A stretch of DNA of 64,000 nt from Marinomonas pollencensis (GCF_003387375.1 NZ_QUNG01000004.1:281634-345633); one strand, 5' to 3'. Numbered from the stretch's first letter, positions 9,199-19,050 are shown. The notes: generated by a model not told the origin, from the sequence alone. Numbers and translations are program-made.

Positions 9199-10536
9199 AT
9201 GCCAATTAGATCTTCATTTGATTCATTGCCCTCTTTTTCGATTCACCCCGAGCAGTTTCAAATACTGCATTCTGCCCGATCTTTCCGTGAGCAGTTACTC
9301 GATGCCATTAGAAACGCGAAACAACGCATTTACTTAACCGCACTGTATCTTGAAAACGATGAGGCAGGACAAGCCGTGTTGTCTGCTGTCTATCAGGCAA
9401 AACAACAGAATCCTAATTTAGATATTGCCATTTGTGTGGATTGGCATAGAGCACAACGAGGCCTAATTGGCGCAGATAAAAGCCAAGGCAATGCGGCTTT
9501 TTACCAAGACTATGCCCAGCAGCACGAACACAAGATTCCCGTTTATGGCATTCCGGTTCGTAACCGAGAAGTTTTTGGTGTCTTGCATCTCAAAGGTTTT
9601 ATCATCGATGACACCGTTATTTACAGCGGGGCCAGCTTAAACAACATCTACCTTCATCAGCAGCTACGCTATCGATTTGACCGTTATCACGTCGTGACTA
9701 ATGCAGCGTTAGCCGACAGCATGACAGACTTTATTCGCCAGCAAATGATTGATCATCCAGCGGTATATGACCTTTCTCAAGGTAACCTACCTACCACCAA
9801 AGAAATCAGATCAAGCATTAAACGCTTTCGCATTGCCTTATCAAAAGCGGCCTACCAGGTCAGTCATCAAGCAATGGAAAAAGGTCATATTGCCATTACG
9901 CCGCTATTAGGAGTTGGCAAGCGAAACAACCAGCTGAATCAAACCATCGTTCAGTTATTGGCGTCTGCCAAACAGGAAATTTATCTCTGCACGCCCTATT
10001 TTAATCCACCGAAAACCGTCATTCGAGAAGTAAAAAGAGCGATAAAACGCGGTGTGAAAGTGCATATTATCATTGGCGACAAAACAGCAAACGACTTCTA
10101 TATTCCCCCAGAACAACCCTTTAAAGTGATCGGTGGCCTACCTTATCTTTATGAAATAACACTGCGTCGTTTTGCCCGTGCCAACGAAAGTTATATTCGC
10201 TCTGGCGACCTTGCTATTCATCTATGGAAACACGACGCCAACAGCTATCACCTAAAAGGCATCTGGGTTGACCGACAAGCCATGCTGCTAACTGGCAACA
10301 ATATTAATCCTCGAGCTTGGTCATTAGACCTTGAAAATGGCCTCTTTATTCAAGATCCTGAAGGTCAATTAGAAGCACAGTTTCTTGCTGAATTCGACAA
10401 TATACTCACCCATACCCAGCGCATCAAAAGCTATAAACAACTGGAAAGCCTCCGCCATTACCCGGTACGCGTGAAACGACTGCTTAGACGCGTCATTCGC
10501 ACCCGTGCTGATCGCTTACTAAAGCGTATTCTGTAG
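9199..10536 (+). CDS. pssA: CDP-diacylglycerol--serine O-phosphatidyltransferase (PLD-type)
   Basis: 445 residues, close to the 451 of E. coli PssA. It makes phosphatidylserine from CDP-diacylglycerol and L-serine, the committed step to phosphatidylethanolamine, at the inner face of the membrane. Two HKD (phospholipase D) motifs are visible: 'HLKGFIIDD...SGASLNN' at about 130-148 and 'HLKGIWVDRQAMLLTGNNINPRAW' from about 351, the latter typical of this family. The C-terminus is strongly basic, fitting peripheral attachment to acidic lipids. A good promoter precedes it and a strong hairpin terminator follows, so it is a single-gene unit. Confidence 0.95.
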   Translation: MPIRSSFDSLPSFSIHPEQFQILHSARSFREQLLDAIRNAKQRIYLTALYLENDEAGQAVLSAVYQAKQQNPNLDIAICVDWHRAQRGLIGADKSQGNAAFYQDYAQQHEHKIPVYGIPVRNREVFGVLHLKGFIIDDTVIYSGASLNNIYLHQQLRYRFDRYHVVTNAALADSMTDFIRQQMIDHPAVYDLSQGNLPTTKEIRSSIKRFRIALSKAAYQVSHQAMEKGHIAITPLLGVGKRNNQLNQTIVQLLASAKQEIYLCTPYFNPPKTVIREVKRAIKRGVKVHIIIGDKTANDFYIPPEQPFKVIGGLPYLYEITLRRFARANESYIRSGDLAIHLWKHDANSYHLKGIWVDRQAMLLTGNNINPRAWSLDLENGLFIQDPEGQLEAQFLAEFDNILTHTQRIKSYKQLESLRHYPVRVKRLLRRVIRTRADRLLKRIL

Positions 10537-10542
10537 CCAAAT

Positions 10543-10567
10543 AAAAGGAGCCCATATGGCTCCTTTT
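10543..10567. terminator. Terminator after pssA
   Basis: A perfect 10-bp inverted repeat, AAAAGGAGCC / GGCTCCTTTT, with the 5-base loop CATAT lies 7 bp behind the pssA stop codon. The T-rich end fits an intrinsic terminator. Confidence 0.85.
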
Positions 10568-10656
10568 ATGTTTCTGTCGCCCTGCTATGCAAGTTTCAGA
10601 ATCAGCTAATCAAACTTCATCACCTAGCACTTACCCTGTTTAGCACTTAGGTCAGG

Positions 10657-11616
10657 TTATTCACTTGCTATTGGTTTTTGGGCTGCCTTAAAGCGTCGAC
10701 GAAATTCACTCGGCGTTAGCCTCATAATTTTCTGAAAAACCTTACGACAGCTCCCCGCATTCTCATAACCTACTTTGATGGCGAGGCTTTCAAATGACTG
10801 AGTGGATTCTTCTAGACCATTGCACACAGCTTGGATGCGCAATCTCTGAATATATTCAGAAGGAGTCCACCCTGTGTATTTATGAAAGCGGCGCAGCAAG
10901 GTTCGAGGGGTAAGGTTGGCTATTTTCGCCAAACTCACTATACGGTTTAGCTCAGAGTAGTGAGCTTGTAAATAATGCTGCACCGTCAACACGGCTTGAT
11001 CTCCGTGATCAAAACGAGGAATAAATTGCTGATAATAGGACTGCTCTCTGACCCCCGTATCCATCACCAACGTCTTACTAAGCTGGTTCACTATGCTAGA
11101 TTGAGTAAAGCGCTGGACCATAGCAATGCCCAAATCCATCCAAGACATCATCCCCCCAGCTGTCATAATATCCCCTTGATCAATTAAGATCTTCGATGTA
11201 TCCAATTGGTGGCTTGGAAAGCGCTGTCTAAACACCTCAGCCAATCCCCAATGAGTGGTTAAACATCGGTTTTTTGACGCTTCTGTTTCCGCAATAAAAA
11301 ATGCCCCAGCACAGGCACTAGACAATATCGCCCCTTGCTTATGCTGCTCATTCAGCCAATCTATTAACTTTGGCGAAACAGTCTCGTAAGCCGCTCTATC
11401 TAAACTTGGCGGAATCAACACAGCGTGATAACCCTGCTCTGGAAGCGAGGCGCCTAGCAATAGGGAATCTAACCGTAAAATGCTCGTTTCAATTCGTGCC
11501 GCTAAGCCGGCTTCTTGGCAAAAACGGTTAGCTAGAATAAACATTTCTTCTAAGCCATATATGGCTGACTTTAAACTGTTTGGGTATTGAATGATGGCAA
11601 ATTGATAAATTGTCAT
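10657..11616 (-). CDS. GlxA-type transcriptional regulator (DJ-1/PfpI + AraC HTH)
   Basis: 319 residues from the ATG at 11616; an in-frame GTG at 11637 would add seven residues, and neither start has a clear ribosome-binding site. The N-terminal half (about 1-185) is an amidase-like DJ-1/PfpI fold, with the nucleophile-elbow motif 'SSACAGAFFIAETE' and 'TTHWG'. The C-terminal ~100 residues are an AraC DNA-binding domain ('LTPRTLLRRFHKYTGWTPSEYIQRLRIQA' and 'VGYENAGSCRKVFQKIMRLTPSEFRRRF'). It is divergent from the isochorismatase-family gene 107 bp away, the usual pairing of such a regulator with its target. The target is inferred from that arrangement. Confidence 0.88.
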   Translation of the reverse strand: MTIYQFAIIQYPNSLKSAIYGLEEMFILANRFCQEAGLAARIETSILRLDSLLLGASLPEQGYHAVLIPPSLDRAAYETVSPKLIDWLNEQHKQGAILSSACAGAFFIAETEASKNRCLTTHWGLAEVFRQRFPSHQLDTSKILIDQGDIMTAGGMMSWMDLGIAMVQRFTQSSIVNQLSKTLVMDTGVREQSYYQQFIPRFDHGDQAVLTVQHYLQAHYSELNRIVSLAKIANLTPRTLLRRFHKYTGWTPSEYIQRLRIQAVCNGLEESTQSFESLAIKVGYENAGSCRKVFQKIMRLTPSEFRRRFKAAQKPIASE

Positions 11617-11723
11617 AGCATTGGCTTTTCTTGTCACTATTGGACTCTAATATGGCAAATTTGCCACTTAGATAGAAGTACTTTTCTCGGCATCATGGTT
11701 TTTTATCTTAAGAGGTACAAACC

Positions 11724-12257
11724 ATGAAACAAACCGCATTATTAGTAATTGATGTACAGAATGACTACTTTGATGAAGGGCTTTTCCCCTTATGGAACAC
11801 CCAGTCTGTGCTGAACAATATCTTAGACACCATGAAGCACGCGTTAGCAAACAACACACCGATTATTTTCATTCAGCATGTTGCCGACCCTGCCGAGGGA
11901 GACGCTCCGTTTTTTAACCCTGCAACCCATGGCGTCGAGCTCCACCCACAAATCACAGCACTGGCACCGAACGCTCCCCTTGTCATAAAACATTTTGCAG
12001 ACTCATTTGAGCAGACAAATCTTGAAGAAGTTTTGTCCTCTTTGAATGTAGAAACATTGCTGTTATGCGGAATGATGACACAACACTGCATTACCCATAC
12101 AGCCTTATCAGCCTCAGCTGAAAAGTACCAAGTTGAAGTGATTGGGAAAGCCTGCACTACCCGCGAAGCATTACTGCATCATATTGCCCTCGCGGGACTT
12201 TCGCGTCGCGTAAACTGTGTTTCTATAGAAAAAGCAGCTTCCTCTTTAGCTGGATAA
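11724..12257 (+). CDS. Isochorismatase-family cysteine hydrolase
   Basis: 177 residues, one alpha/beta/alpha isochorismatase-like domain. The expected catalytic triad is visible: Asp in 'LLVIDVQNDYF' (~residue 10), Lys in 'PLVIKHFADSFEQTNLEEVL' (~90) and the nucleophilic Cys in 'LLLCGMMTQHCITHTALSA' (~119). The family hydrolyses amides such as nicotinamide, N-carbamoyl compounds or isochorismate; the exact substrate cannot be read from sequence. An AAGAGGT-type ribosome-binding site lies upstream of the ATG. It is divergent from the GlxA-like regulator. A cluster of repeats begins just after its stop codon. Confidence 0.87.
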   Translation: MKQTALLVIDVQNDYFDEGLFPLWNTQSVLNNILDTMKHALANNTPIIFIQHVADPAEGDAPFFNPATHGVELHPQITALAPNAPLVIKHFADSFEQTNLEEVLSSLNVETLLLCGMMTQHCITHTALSASAEKYQVEVIGKACTTREALLHHIALAGLSRRVNCVSIEKAASSLAG

Positions 12258-12294
12258 GCAACAAACGATGCCGAGAAAAACAGGCATCTTAAAG

Positions 12295-12712
12295 TGCCTG
12301 TCCTGTTAAAAAGCAGTGAGAGCACCTAGGTGAAATCAGGGTCAAAGCCCTTTTTGAAAAAGCAGCTTATCAGGACACACACGCTAAAAGCCCCGTGAAT
12401 ACTGACTTATCGGTACTTACTAGGACAGGCATGCTAAGAACTCCGTAAATGCTGACTTGTTAAGATGCCTGTCCTGTTAAAAAGTAGGCAGAGCTTATCA
12501 GGACACACACGCTAAAAGCCCCGTGAATGCTGACTTGTTAAGATGCCTGTCCTGTTAAAAAGCATTCTTTTGGAGCTAGGAAGTTGGGTGGGCAAAAAAG
12601 GGTTCGACCCTTCGTCTACATGATGCTTATCAGGACACCTCTGCTAAGAGCCCCGTTAATGCTGACTTTTTAATATGCCTGTCCTGTTAAAAGGCTGTCC
12701 TGTTAAAAGGCT
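12295..12712 (+). repeat. Cluster of ~70-bp repeats with inverted ends
   Basis: At least four related units lie head to tail in this noncoding stretch. Units start at about 12364, 12421, 12493 and 12625. A lone right end lies at 12295-12316 and an extra right end directly after the last unit (12693-12712). Each unit opens with GCTTATCAGGACA, runs through GCTAAAAGCCCCGTGAATGC and TGACTTGTTAAGATGCC, and closes with TGTCCTGTTAAAAAGC. The opening and closing words are imperfect inverted copies of each other, so each unit can fold back into a hairpin. Units 1 and 2 are more diverged. No transposase is seen nearby. The sequence resembles a REP/MITE-type family, but I do not recognise it. Confidence 0.75.
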
Positions 12713-12732
12713 CTGGCCATGCAACGGAATCT

Positions 12733-12888
12733 ATGACAAATCACTACATAGACGGTCATGAGCAAACTCAGCCATTACAAGTCGCAGCAGGACTAGATAT
12801 CAGCACAATTGATATGAGTAACATCAACTGGAAAGATCAACGAATCCCCCGAGAGTTAGCTAAACTGATTGATGACGAAGAGAGCTAG
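12733..12888 (+). CDS. Small hypothetical protein (51 aa)
   Basis: An ATG-TAG frame of 51 codons encodes a hydrophilic, slightly acidic peptide beginning MTNHYIDGHEQTQPL and ending KLIDDEES. A DNA-binding-like or phage-derived origin is possible, but I recognise no family. Support for its being real is indirect: the stop codon lies inside the hairpin of a clear intrinsic terminator, and the stretch is free of the repeats that fill the preceding 440 bp. No strong ribosome-binding site is visible (GGAATCT upstream). It may be a gene remnant. Confidence 0.4.
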   Translation: MTNHYIDGHEQTQPLQVAAGLDISTIDMSNINWKDQRIPRELAKLIDDEES

Positions 12889-12903
12889 CCGCTCTCTTTT
12901 TTA
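12880..12903 (+). terminator. Intrinsic terminator after the 51-aa ORF
   Basis: AGAGAGC and GCTCTCT form a perfect 7-bp stem around a 5-base loop, followed by a T-run (CTCTCTTTTTT). The upstream arm overlaps the stop codon of the 51-aa reading frame. Confidence 0.75.
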
Positions 12904-13037
12904 TACGCGAACAAAAAAGGGCATGAAATAACCCCACCTAAAAGACATCAACAACTAGAAATACAGCGGCTAACCGCTACTAAAAAAGGGATACTGGGGA
13001 TAAAAACGGGATAAAGAAGAGATAAACAAAAACAAAA

Positions 13038-13065
13038 AAGGGCTTACAAATTAATGTAAGCCCTT
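13038..13065. terminator. Bidirectional terminator downstream of tRNA-Val
   Basis: AAGGGCTTACA and TGTAAGCCCTT form an 11-bp perfect stem. On the minus strand it lies 20 bp past the 3' end of tRNA-Val and is followed by a T-run, so it most likely ends that transcript. Confidence 0.8.
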
Positions 13066-13085
13066 GATTTTATTACTTAAATAAG

Positions 13086-13162
13086 TGGTAGGGCTAGGCA
13101 GATTCGAACTGCCGACCTCATCCATGTCAAGGATGCGCTCTAACCAACTGAGCTATAGTCCT
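13086..13162 (-). tRNA. tRNA-Val (anticodon GAC)
   Basis: A 77-nt cloverleaf on the minus strand starts AGGACTATAGCTCAGTTGG and ends with an encoded CCA. The anticodon arm ATCCTTGACATGGAT gives GAC (valine GUC/GUU). The T-arm is GGCAGTTCGAATCTGCC. The acceptor stem has one A-C mismatch at the fourth pair. Confidence 0.93.
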
Positions 13163-13176
13163 AAAAAGTGTTGGTT

Positions 13177-13204
13177 ATTATACGCAGGAGTTTGGCTTTG
13201 ACAA
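13177..13204 (-). promoter_or_regulatory. Promoter of tRNA-Val
   Basis: Read on the minus strand, TTGTCA (13199-13204) and TATAAT (13177-13182) are separated by 16 bases. The tRNA 5' end is 14 bases beyond the -10 box. Confidence 0.75.
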
Positions 13205-13264
13205 GCCCTTGCGGCATTTTTTTGAAGTGTTTGTTTTCTCAGAGGAAAAAGCCTAATTCCATGA

Positions 13265-13447
13265 TCAAACTGGAATCAACAACTCATGCCCAACAACCTC
13301 ATCAATTAGATGATAAGGAACTTTGTATTCTTTGCCACGGAACTTTACCGTGGCAAATTCATAACACATTGAGAGTACGGTGCAATTGACAATAACACCG
13401 TTATCGATCACTCGAACAATATTGTAGTTACGTAATGTGATGGCCAT
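13265..13447 (-). CDS. Small hypothetical protein (60 aa)
   Basis: A 60-residue, mostly beta-strand-like sequence, MAITLRNYNIVRVIDNG through to the end VVGHELLIPV, with no membrane segment. An AGGA ribosome-binding site lies six bases before the ATG (GCGAGGATATTATGG). It lies between uvrB and tRNA-Val and is read in the same direction as both, 33 bp downstream of the uvrB start side (its ATG follows the uvrB stop). I recognise no family. The ribosome-binding site and compact position support a real gene. Confidence 0.6.
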   Translation of the reverse strand: MAITLRNYNIVRVIDNGVIVNCTVLSMCYEFATVKFRGKEYKVPYHLIDEVVGHELLIPV

Positions 13448-13480
13448 AATATCCTCGCTTTGAGTCCAGTAAGGCGGCGC

Positions 13481-15511
13481 TTAGCCTTCCCCCACCTCTT
13501 TTAATTTTTTTTGTAATTGGCGAATCTGGTCACGATAACCTGCCGCTAGCTCAAACTGTAAGTTCTCTGAAGCAAGCATCATCTCTTTCTGCAATTGCAC
13601 CATGGCTTTACGCACTTGCGCAACATCTTCCATGCTCTCTACTTGATAATCTTTTGCCGTTTCGGCCACTTTTTTGGTTTGCTTGCCTCGGCCTTTACCA
13701 GCGCCTGGGTTGTACGCACCTTCTAGAATGTCTTCAACCGATTTATTAATACCTGTCGGAGTGATGCCATGCTCTTCGTTATAAGCTTCTTGCGTGGCGC
13801 GACGACGGGTCGTCTCACTCATCGCGCGCTCCATCGAACCTGTAATTCGATCCGCATAAAGAATCGCTTTACCATTCACATTACGAGCAGCACGACCTAT
13901 GGTTTGTATTAACGATCGTTCTGAGCGCAAGAAGCCCTCTTTATCGGCATCCAAGATGGCCACTAAGCTGACCTCAGGGATATCCAAGCCTTCTCGCAAT
14001 AAGTTGATCCCGACGAGAACATCAAACTCACCCAGTCGTAGATCACGAATAATTTCAACCCGCTCGACCGTGTCTATATCCGAATGCAAATAACGCACTC
14101 GCACTCCATGATCGTTTAAATAATCGGTTAAATCTTCTGCCATGCGCTTAGTCAATGTGGTGACCAATACGCGTTCGCCGATCGGGGCTCGCTTATTGAT
14201 TTCAGATAATAAATCATCCACTTGCGTGGCCACAGGGCGCACTTCTAAAATAGGATCAACCAAGCCTGTTGGACGGACAATTTGCTCAACTACCCAATCC
14301 TGATGCTCTTCTTCGTATTTGCCCGGCGTCGCTGAGACGAAAATAGTTTGCGGCTTTATTTGCTCCCATTCTTCGAAGCGCATTGGCCGGTTGTCTAATG
14401 CCGATGGCAAACGGAAGCCGTATTCAACTAGGTTTTCTTTGCGCGAGCGATCGCCTTTGTACATAGCGCCAATTTGCGGCACGGTCACATGAGATTCATC
14501 GATCACTAATAAGGCATTGGCGGGTAAATAATCGAACAATGTTGGTGGTGGCGCGCCCTCTTCTCGCCCAGAGAGATAACGCGAATAGTTTTCGATGCCT
14601 GAGCAGTAACCCAGTTCCTGCATCATTTCTAAATCGTATCGAGTGCGCTGCTCAAGACGCTGCAACTCGACCAATTTATTAAGCGATTTGAGCTGCTCTA
14701 AACGCTCATCAAGCTCCACTTTAATACGCTCAATCGCCGCCACTACGGTTTCTTTTGGCGTCACATAGTGTGTCTTAGGATAGATGGTTATACGCGGCAC
14801 TTTTCGAATCGTTTTATTGGTCAGTGGGTCAATCATAGAGAGATTTTCCACTTCATCGTCAAACAGCTCAATACGAATCGCTGTATCTTCAGAGTCCGCC
14901 GGAAACACTTCAATCACATCGCCACGTACACGAAAATTACCACGTTCCAGCACCAAATCATTACGGCTGTATTGCAGCTCAGCCAAGCGACGTAATACCG
15001 CTCGCTGATCAATCCGATCTCCTCGATCTAAATGCAGCATCATTTTTAAATAAGATTGAGGGTCGCCCAGGCCATAAATCGCGGAAACCGTGGCGACAAT
15101 AATAACGTCTTCGCGCTCTAATAAGGCTTTAGTCGCAGACAAGCGCATTTGTTCTATGTGTTCGTTGACGGAGGCGTCTTTCTCAATAAAGGTATCCGAT
15201 GCAGCCACATAGGCTTCTGGCTGGTAATAATCGTAATAAGAGACAAAATACTCAACCGCATTATTTGGAAAAAACTCTTTAAATTCACCATACAATTGCG
15301 CGGCCAGCGTTTTGTTATGTGCCATGACTATGGTGGGACGCTTTACTTGAGAAATCACGTTTGCCACTGTGTAGGTTTTACCAGAGCCTGTCACACCGAG
15401 CAGCGTTTGATGCGCTAACCCAGCCTCCACACCTTGCACGAGTTTTTCAATGGCTTTAGGTTGATCACCCGCAGGGGCATATGAAGAAACAACTTGAAAT
15501 TCTTGTGACAC
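13481..15511 (-). CDS. uvrB: Excinuclease ABC subunit B
   Basis: 676 residues, standard UvrB length. UvrB is the damage-verifying helicase-like subunit of nucleotide excision repair and is handed to DNA by UvrA and cut with UvrC. Walker A is GVTGSGKT at residues 39-46. The beta-hairpin that inserts at lesions is the aromatic run '[22 protein letters not shown]' around 92-113. Helicase motifs follow (VIDESH, 'VSATPG', '[26 protein letters not shown]', 'QTIGRAARN'). The UVR motif that contacts UvrC closes the protein ('[26 protein letters not shown]'). It is transcribed alone, with the 60-aa ORF just behind it. Confidence 0.98.
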   Translation of the reverse strand: MSQEFQVVSSYAPAGDQPKAIEKLVQGVEAGLAHQTLLGVTGSGKTYTVANVISQVKRPTIVMAHNKTLAAQLYGEFKEFFPNNAVEYFVSYYDYYQPEAYVAASDTFIEKDASVNEHIEQMRLSATKALLEREDVIIVATVSAIYGLGDPQSYLKMMLHLDRGDRIDQRAVLRRLAELQYSRNDLVLERGNFRVRGDVIEVFPADSEDTAIRIELFDDEVENLSMIDPLTNKTIRKVPRITIYPKTHYVTPKETVVAAIERIKVELDERLEQLKSLNKLVELQRLEQRTRYDLEMMQELGYCSGIENYSRYLSGREEGAPPPTLFDYLPANALLVIDESHVTVPQIGAMYKGDRSRKENLVEYGFRLPSALDNRPMRFEEWEQIKPQTIFVSATPGKYEEEHQDWVVEQIVRPTGLVDPILEVRPVATQVDDLLSEINKRAPIGERVLVTTLTKRMAEDLTDYLNDHGVRVRYLHSDIDTVERVEIIRDLRLGEFDVLVGINLLREGLDIPEVSLVAILDADKEGFLRSERSLIQTIGRAARNVNGKAILYADRITGSMERAMSETTRRRATQEAYNEEHGITPTGINKSVEDILEGAYNPGAGKGRGKQTKKVAETAKDYQVESMEDVAQVRKAMVQLQKEMMLASENLQFELAAGYRDQIRQLQKKLKEVGEG

Positions 15512-15654
15512 GACTTCTTCCTAAGGAGTAACAAACGACTCAATAGAGTAGCAAATTTTTGCCTTCAAATCTGATTATACTAAGAAAAAGACAAGAATAT
15601 AGAGACACCTACAAGGACGCAAAAAAGGCATTCCACTAGCTTTAATAGGCAAAA

Positions 15655-15689
15655 GAAAGCCAAGCTAATGTCATATTAGCTTGGCTTTC
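15655..15689. terminator. Strong bidirectional hairpin
   Basis: A perfect 15-bp inverted repeat (GAAAGCCAAGCTAAT / ATTAGCTTGGCTTTC) with a 5-base loop lies between the comEA-like gene and uvrB, both read leftward. It most likely ends transcription of the comEA-like gene, about 65 bp past its stop codon. Confidence 0.75.
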
Positions 15690-15753
15690 TGAAAGTCATT
15701 CCATCGCTTTTTCAGCAATATAAAGCTACTTTCTCATATCGAGAGCGAATACT

Positions 15754-16161
<408 letters not shown>

Positions 16162-16201
16162 AGCGTAAGAGCTTTTCTGCGATTCTGCAAGTAATCAGAG
16201 A

Positions 16202-16909
16202 TTAAGCAAAAACACCCAACTCAGTATTAACCTGAGTTAACACGGCAACAGGGTCAGCGGCTTGCGTAATAGGACGCCCCATTACCAAATAATGGCTGCC
16301 TGCTGCCATGGCTTCAGATGGCGTCATAATACGCTTTTGATCGCCTTGTGCAGAACCCGCTGGACGAATGCCCGGCGTCACAAGTACAAAGTCTTTGCCT
16401 AGTTCATTAGACAACATTGAGGACTCTTGCGCGGAACAAACGACACCGTCCATTCCCGATGACTGCGCTAAGCTAGCAAGACGTTTCACATGCTGCTCTG
16501 GCGTCAAATCAATGCCGATTTCAGCAAGATCCGATTGATCCATACTGGTTAATACAGTGACCGCAATCAGAAGGGTTTGGTTGTCTGCGCGCTGTGCCAG
16601 TGCATTTGCTGATGCTTCCATCATACGACGACCACCAGAAGCATGAACGTTTACCATCCAAACACCAGCGTCGGCTGCCACGCTCACTGCGTTCGCCACC
16701 GTATTAGGAATATCATGAAATTTCAGGTCTAAAAACACATCAAAATTCAACTTATGCAGCGCATCTAAAATAGCAGGACCTGCTGTGGTAAACAGTTCTT
16801 TACCCACTTTAACGCGACATTGACTAGGGTCTAGTCGTTTCGCCATCTCAATAGATTGCGCCATGGTTGGGTAATCTAGGGCAACCACTATAGGGGATTG
16901 GCAGCTCAT
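16202..16909 (-). CDS. pyrF: Orotidine 5'-phosphate decarboxylase
   Basis: 235 residues, a TIM barrel of normal length. It converts OMP to UMP, the last step of de novo pyrimidine synthesis. The catalytic D-x-K-x-x-D is visible at D61, K63 and D66 in '[12 protein letters not shown]'. The substrate phosphate loop is 'VTPGIRP' and 'MGRPIT' near the C-terminus. It lies downstream of lapA-lapB on the same strand, as in E. coli and many other gammaproteobacteria, with a 109-bp gap that may hold a separate promoter. Confidence 0.97.
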   Translation of the reverse strand: MSCQSPIVVALDYPTMAQSIEMAKRLDPSQCRVKVGKELFTTAGPAILDALHKLNFDVFLDLKFHDIPNTVANAVSVAADAGVWMVNVHASGGRRMMEASANALAQRADNQTLLIAVTVLTSMDQSDLAEIGIDLTPEQHVKRLASLAQSSGMDGVVCSAQESSMLSNELGKDFVLVTPGIRPAGSAQGDQKRIMTPSEAMAAGSHYLVMGRPITQAADPVAVLTQVNTELGVFA

Positions 16910-17018
16910 TCAAGGTCCTCTTTTTCTATATTAACTTGCTCACTATTATCCTCAACGACAATAGTAACAATGCGATTTATTACTCTGGGTATTCTACTAT
17001 TTTTTAGCTTAAAAAAAG

Positions 17019-18197
17019 CTATTCACCTTCCAGACCATGAATCGGTTTGACCACGCCCCAATTTTTACAACTTGGACACTGCCAATGCAGCTGATAACCA
17101 GAAAAACCGCATTGACGACATTGAAACTGTGGTTTTACCTGAGCCAGCTGATCGATCAATTCAAATAACACTTCAAGGTGTTGCTGATTCTGCCCGCGGG
17201 AATCTCTCATCTGCAGGTTAATCAGCTCTCGAAAGCCTTTTAATGTTGGGTGCGAGCGTAATTGTTCGACCAAAAACATCTCGGCGTATTCTTTATCATC
17301 TTCCATATAATGCTGCGCAAGGGCCAAAATCAAAGCCGCTGATGGCTTCTTCTGATTTTGCTCCTGGAGAAACTTAATAAAGCCACTGCCACCCCAAACA
17401 CGCTGGTAGCAGTCTTTTAGCTGAGGAATAATGATAGAGATAAACTCTGGATCCTGCTCAGCTACCTGCTTTAATTCTTTGATCGCATCGCGATAACGGC
17501 GCTGGCTACTCAGCACATTGGCCGCTCCCACACTGGCTCTAACACAGCTAGGGTCAACCCCTAAAGCCTGCTTGTAATGCTGAAAGGCTTCTTTCCATTG
17601 CTCTTTTTTCGATAAAATTTCAGCCATTTCGCAGTGAAAATGCGCCAAGCGCTTAATTTCTTTTTTCGTTGGAGAGTCTTTAATCAACTCACTGCTAATT
17701 TGAATGGCTTTATCCCAACTTTGTTCAAACTCATAAAGGTCGACCAACAAGGTTAAGATTTTTGAATGAAATTCGCTCTTCTTAGACGCGGTAGCCATAT
17801 TGAGAAGCAAACGGCTTGCTCGGTCTAACAAGCCTGCCGACATGAAGTCACTGGCCAGTTCAAGTTGTACCATGCGCATTTCGCGCTGTGTAATTTCTGG
17901 CCGTGCAAGTAGGTTTTGATGCACATTGATGGCTTTTTGAATTTCGCCTTTTTTACGAAACAAATTACCTAAAGTGAGGTGAATATCAAAAGTATCAGAA
18001 TTGACTTCTAGGGAATCAACAAAGGCATCTATGGCCTCTGAGTGCTGGTCATTAAGCAGGTGATTAAGCCCGCGAAAGTAGTCTGGTGGTACACTTTTTT
18101 TATCTCGCTTAGGCTTTTTGACCGAGTTTTTCCGCCCCATTGCCCAGCCTAGAAATAGCGCAGCAAAAAGAACAATAAACAACCCAACTTCGGTCAA
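17019..18197 (-). CDS. lapB: Lipopolysaccharide assembly protein LapB (YciM)
   Basis: 392 residues. A single N-terminal membrane anchor (GLFIVLFAALFLGWAMG) is followed by a basic stretch and about nine TPR repeats on the cytoplasmic side. A C-terminal rubredoxin-like zinc knuckle holds paired Cys in 'CRQCGFSGYQLHWQCPSCKNWG'. LapB tunes LPS synthesis by guiding LpxC to the FtsH protease. It begins 5 bp after the lapA stop codon, consistent with one lapA-lapB operon. Confidence 0.95.
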   Translation of the reverse strand: MTEVGLFIVLFAALFLGWAMGRKNSVKKPKRDKKSVPPDYFRGLNHLLNDQHSEAIDAFVDSLEVNSDTFDIHLTLGNLFRKKGEIQKAINVHQNLLARPEITQREMRMVQLELASDFMSAGLLDRASRLLLNMATASKKSEFHSKILTLLVDLYEFEQSWDKAIQISSELIKDSPTKKEIKRLAHFHCEMAEILSKKEQWKEAFQHYKQALGVDPSCVRASVGAANVLSSQRRYRDAIKELKQVAEQDPEFISIIIPQLKDCYQRVWGGSGFIKFLQEQNQKKPSAALILALAQHYMEDDKEYAEMFLVEQLRSHPTLKGFRELINLQMRDSRGQNQQHLEVLFELIDQLAQVKPQFQCRQCGFSGYQLHWQCPSCKNWGVVKPIHGLEGE

Positions 18198-18202
18198 CGC
18201 CG

Positions 18203-18526
18203 TTACTCCTTCCCTACTGACAACTCTTGAGCAAGAGAGGCTTTACGTAAGCTTTCAACCTCATGCTGTACTTTTTCAAGACGTCTATTAAGTACTCGAA
18301 CTTGGCGTTCAGAACGTAAGTAGGTGACAGAGCTCACCAGCAGAGCAACACAAGCCCCGATAGCGAAAGAGAGAAGCATGTACAAAGCGACACTTAATTC
18401 AGGTCCTTGCCAAAAAACCAAATCAAGATGGATAAGCTGGGGGTTTTTGATGGCGAAAAACACACCAACGGCAAGGAAAAAGACAATCAGAATTGTAAAA
18501 ACAACTCTTTTCAGCCATTTAAGCAT
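18203..18526 (-). CDS. lapA: Lipopolysaccharide assembly protein A domain protein
   Basis: 107 residues from the ATG at 18526, which has GGTGGG seven bases upstream; an in-frame TTG lies 15 bases earlier. Two membrane helices ('VVFTILIVFFLAVGVFFAIKN' and 'VALYMLLSFAIGACVALLVSSVTYL') flank a short 'LDLVFW' loop. They are followed by a cytoplasmic coiled coil ('VRVLNRRLEKVQHEVESL'). LapA partners LapB in the inner membrane. It follows ihfB in the same direction. Confidence 0.9.
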   Translation of the reverse strand: MLKWLKRVVFTILIVFFLAVGVFFAIKNPQLIHLDLVFWQGPELSVALYMLLSFAIGACVALLVSSVTYLRSERQVRVLNRRLEKVQHEVESLRKASLAQELSVGKE

Positions 18527-18599
18527 AAAACAACCCACCAAATTAGAATGGCAACATTATGCCGTGATAGCTAACAAATTTCGAGGCATAAGACGAAAA

Positions 18600-18905
18600 T
18601 TAGTTAAGTTCGTTTATCTCAGCATTAGGAAGATTCACCAATTCACGCAATTCCTTACCTGGTTTGAAGTGCGGAACATACTTTGCCGACAGTTCAACTG
18701 ACTCACCCGTTTTAGGGTTACGGCCTATTCTTGGTGCTCGGTAATGCAATGAAAAACTACCAAAACCTCTAATCTCGATGCGCTCACCATTCGACAGAGC
18801 ATCAGACATATGATCAAGCATTGTCTTAATAGCTTCTTCAACATCCTTCACTGGCAAGTGAGATTGCTGATCAATTAACAGTTCTATCAGCTCAGATTTT
18901 GTCAT
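18600..18905 (-). CDS. ihfB: Integration host factor subunit beta
   Basis: 101 residues of the HU/IHF fold. With IhfA it bends DNA at specific sites in replication, recombination and transcription. The beta-arm and DNA-intercalating region are clear: '[31 protein letters not shown]', ending '[13 protein letters not shown]'. The ihfB-lapA-lapB-pyrF order matches many gammaproteobacteria. In those, rpsA usually precedes ihfB; here the upstream neighbour is instead the divergent ppa. Confidence 0.96.
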   Translation of the reverse strand: MTKSELIELLIDQQSHLPVKDVEEAIKTMLDHMSDALSNGERIEIRGFGSFSLHYRAPRIGRNPKTGESVELSAKYVPHFKPGKELRELVNLPNAEINELN

Positions 18906-19050
18906 TTTCGTCTCCGCGACTATATTTTGATCACACTGTAAGACTAGCTAAATCTAGAAAGAAAGCAATAAGTTATAAAGCTTTCGAGCGAATTTAAAGC
19001 ATTTTTCCTAAAATTTTTGCAAATAAACACGAGACGATTGCTTCGATAAC

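Noticed and set aside
12600..12625. Possible tRNA T-arm remnant (GGGTTCGACCC)
   Set aside because: Only this T-arm-like word is present. No anticodon or acceptor arm can be found around it.
12295..12712. CRISPR array
   Set aside because: Units differ in sequence, spacing is irregular, the repeated part is ~70 bp rather than ~30 bp, and the ends are inverted copies. No cas gene is in the window.
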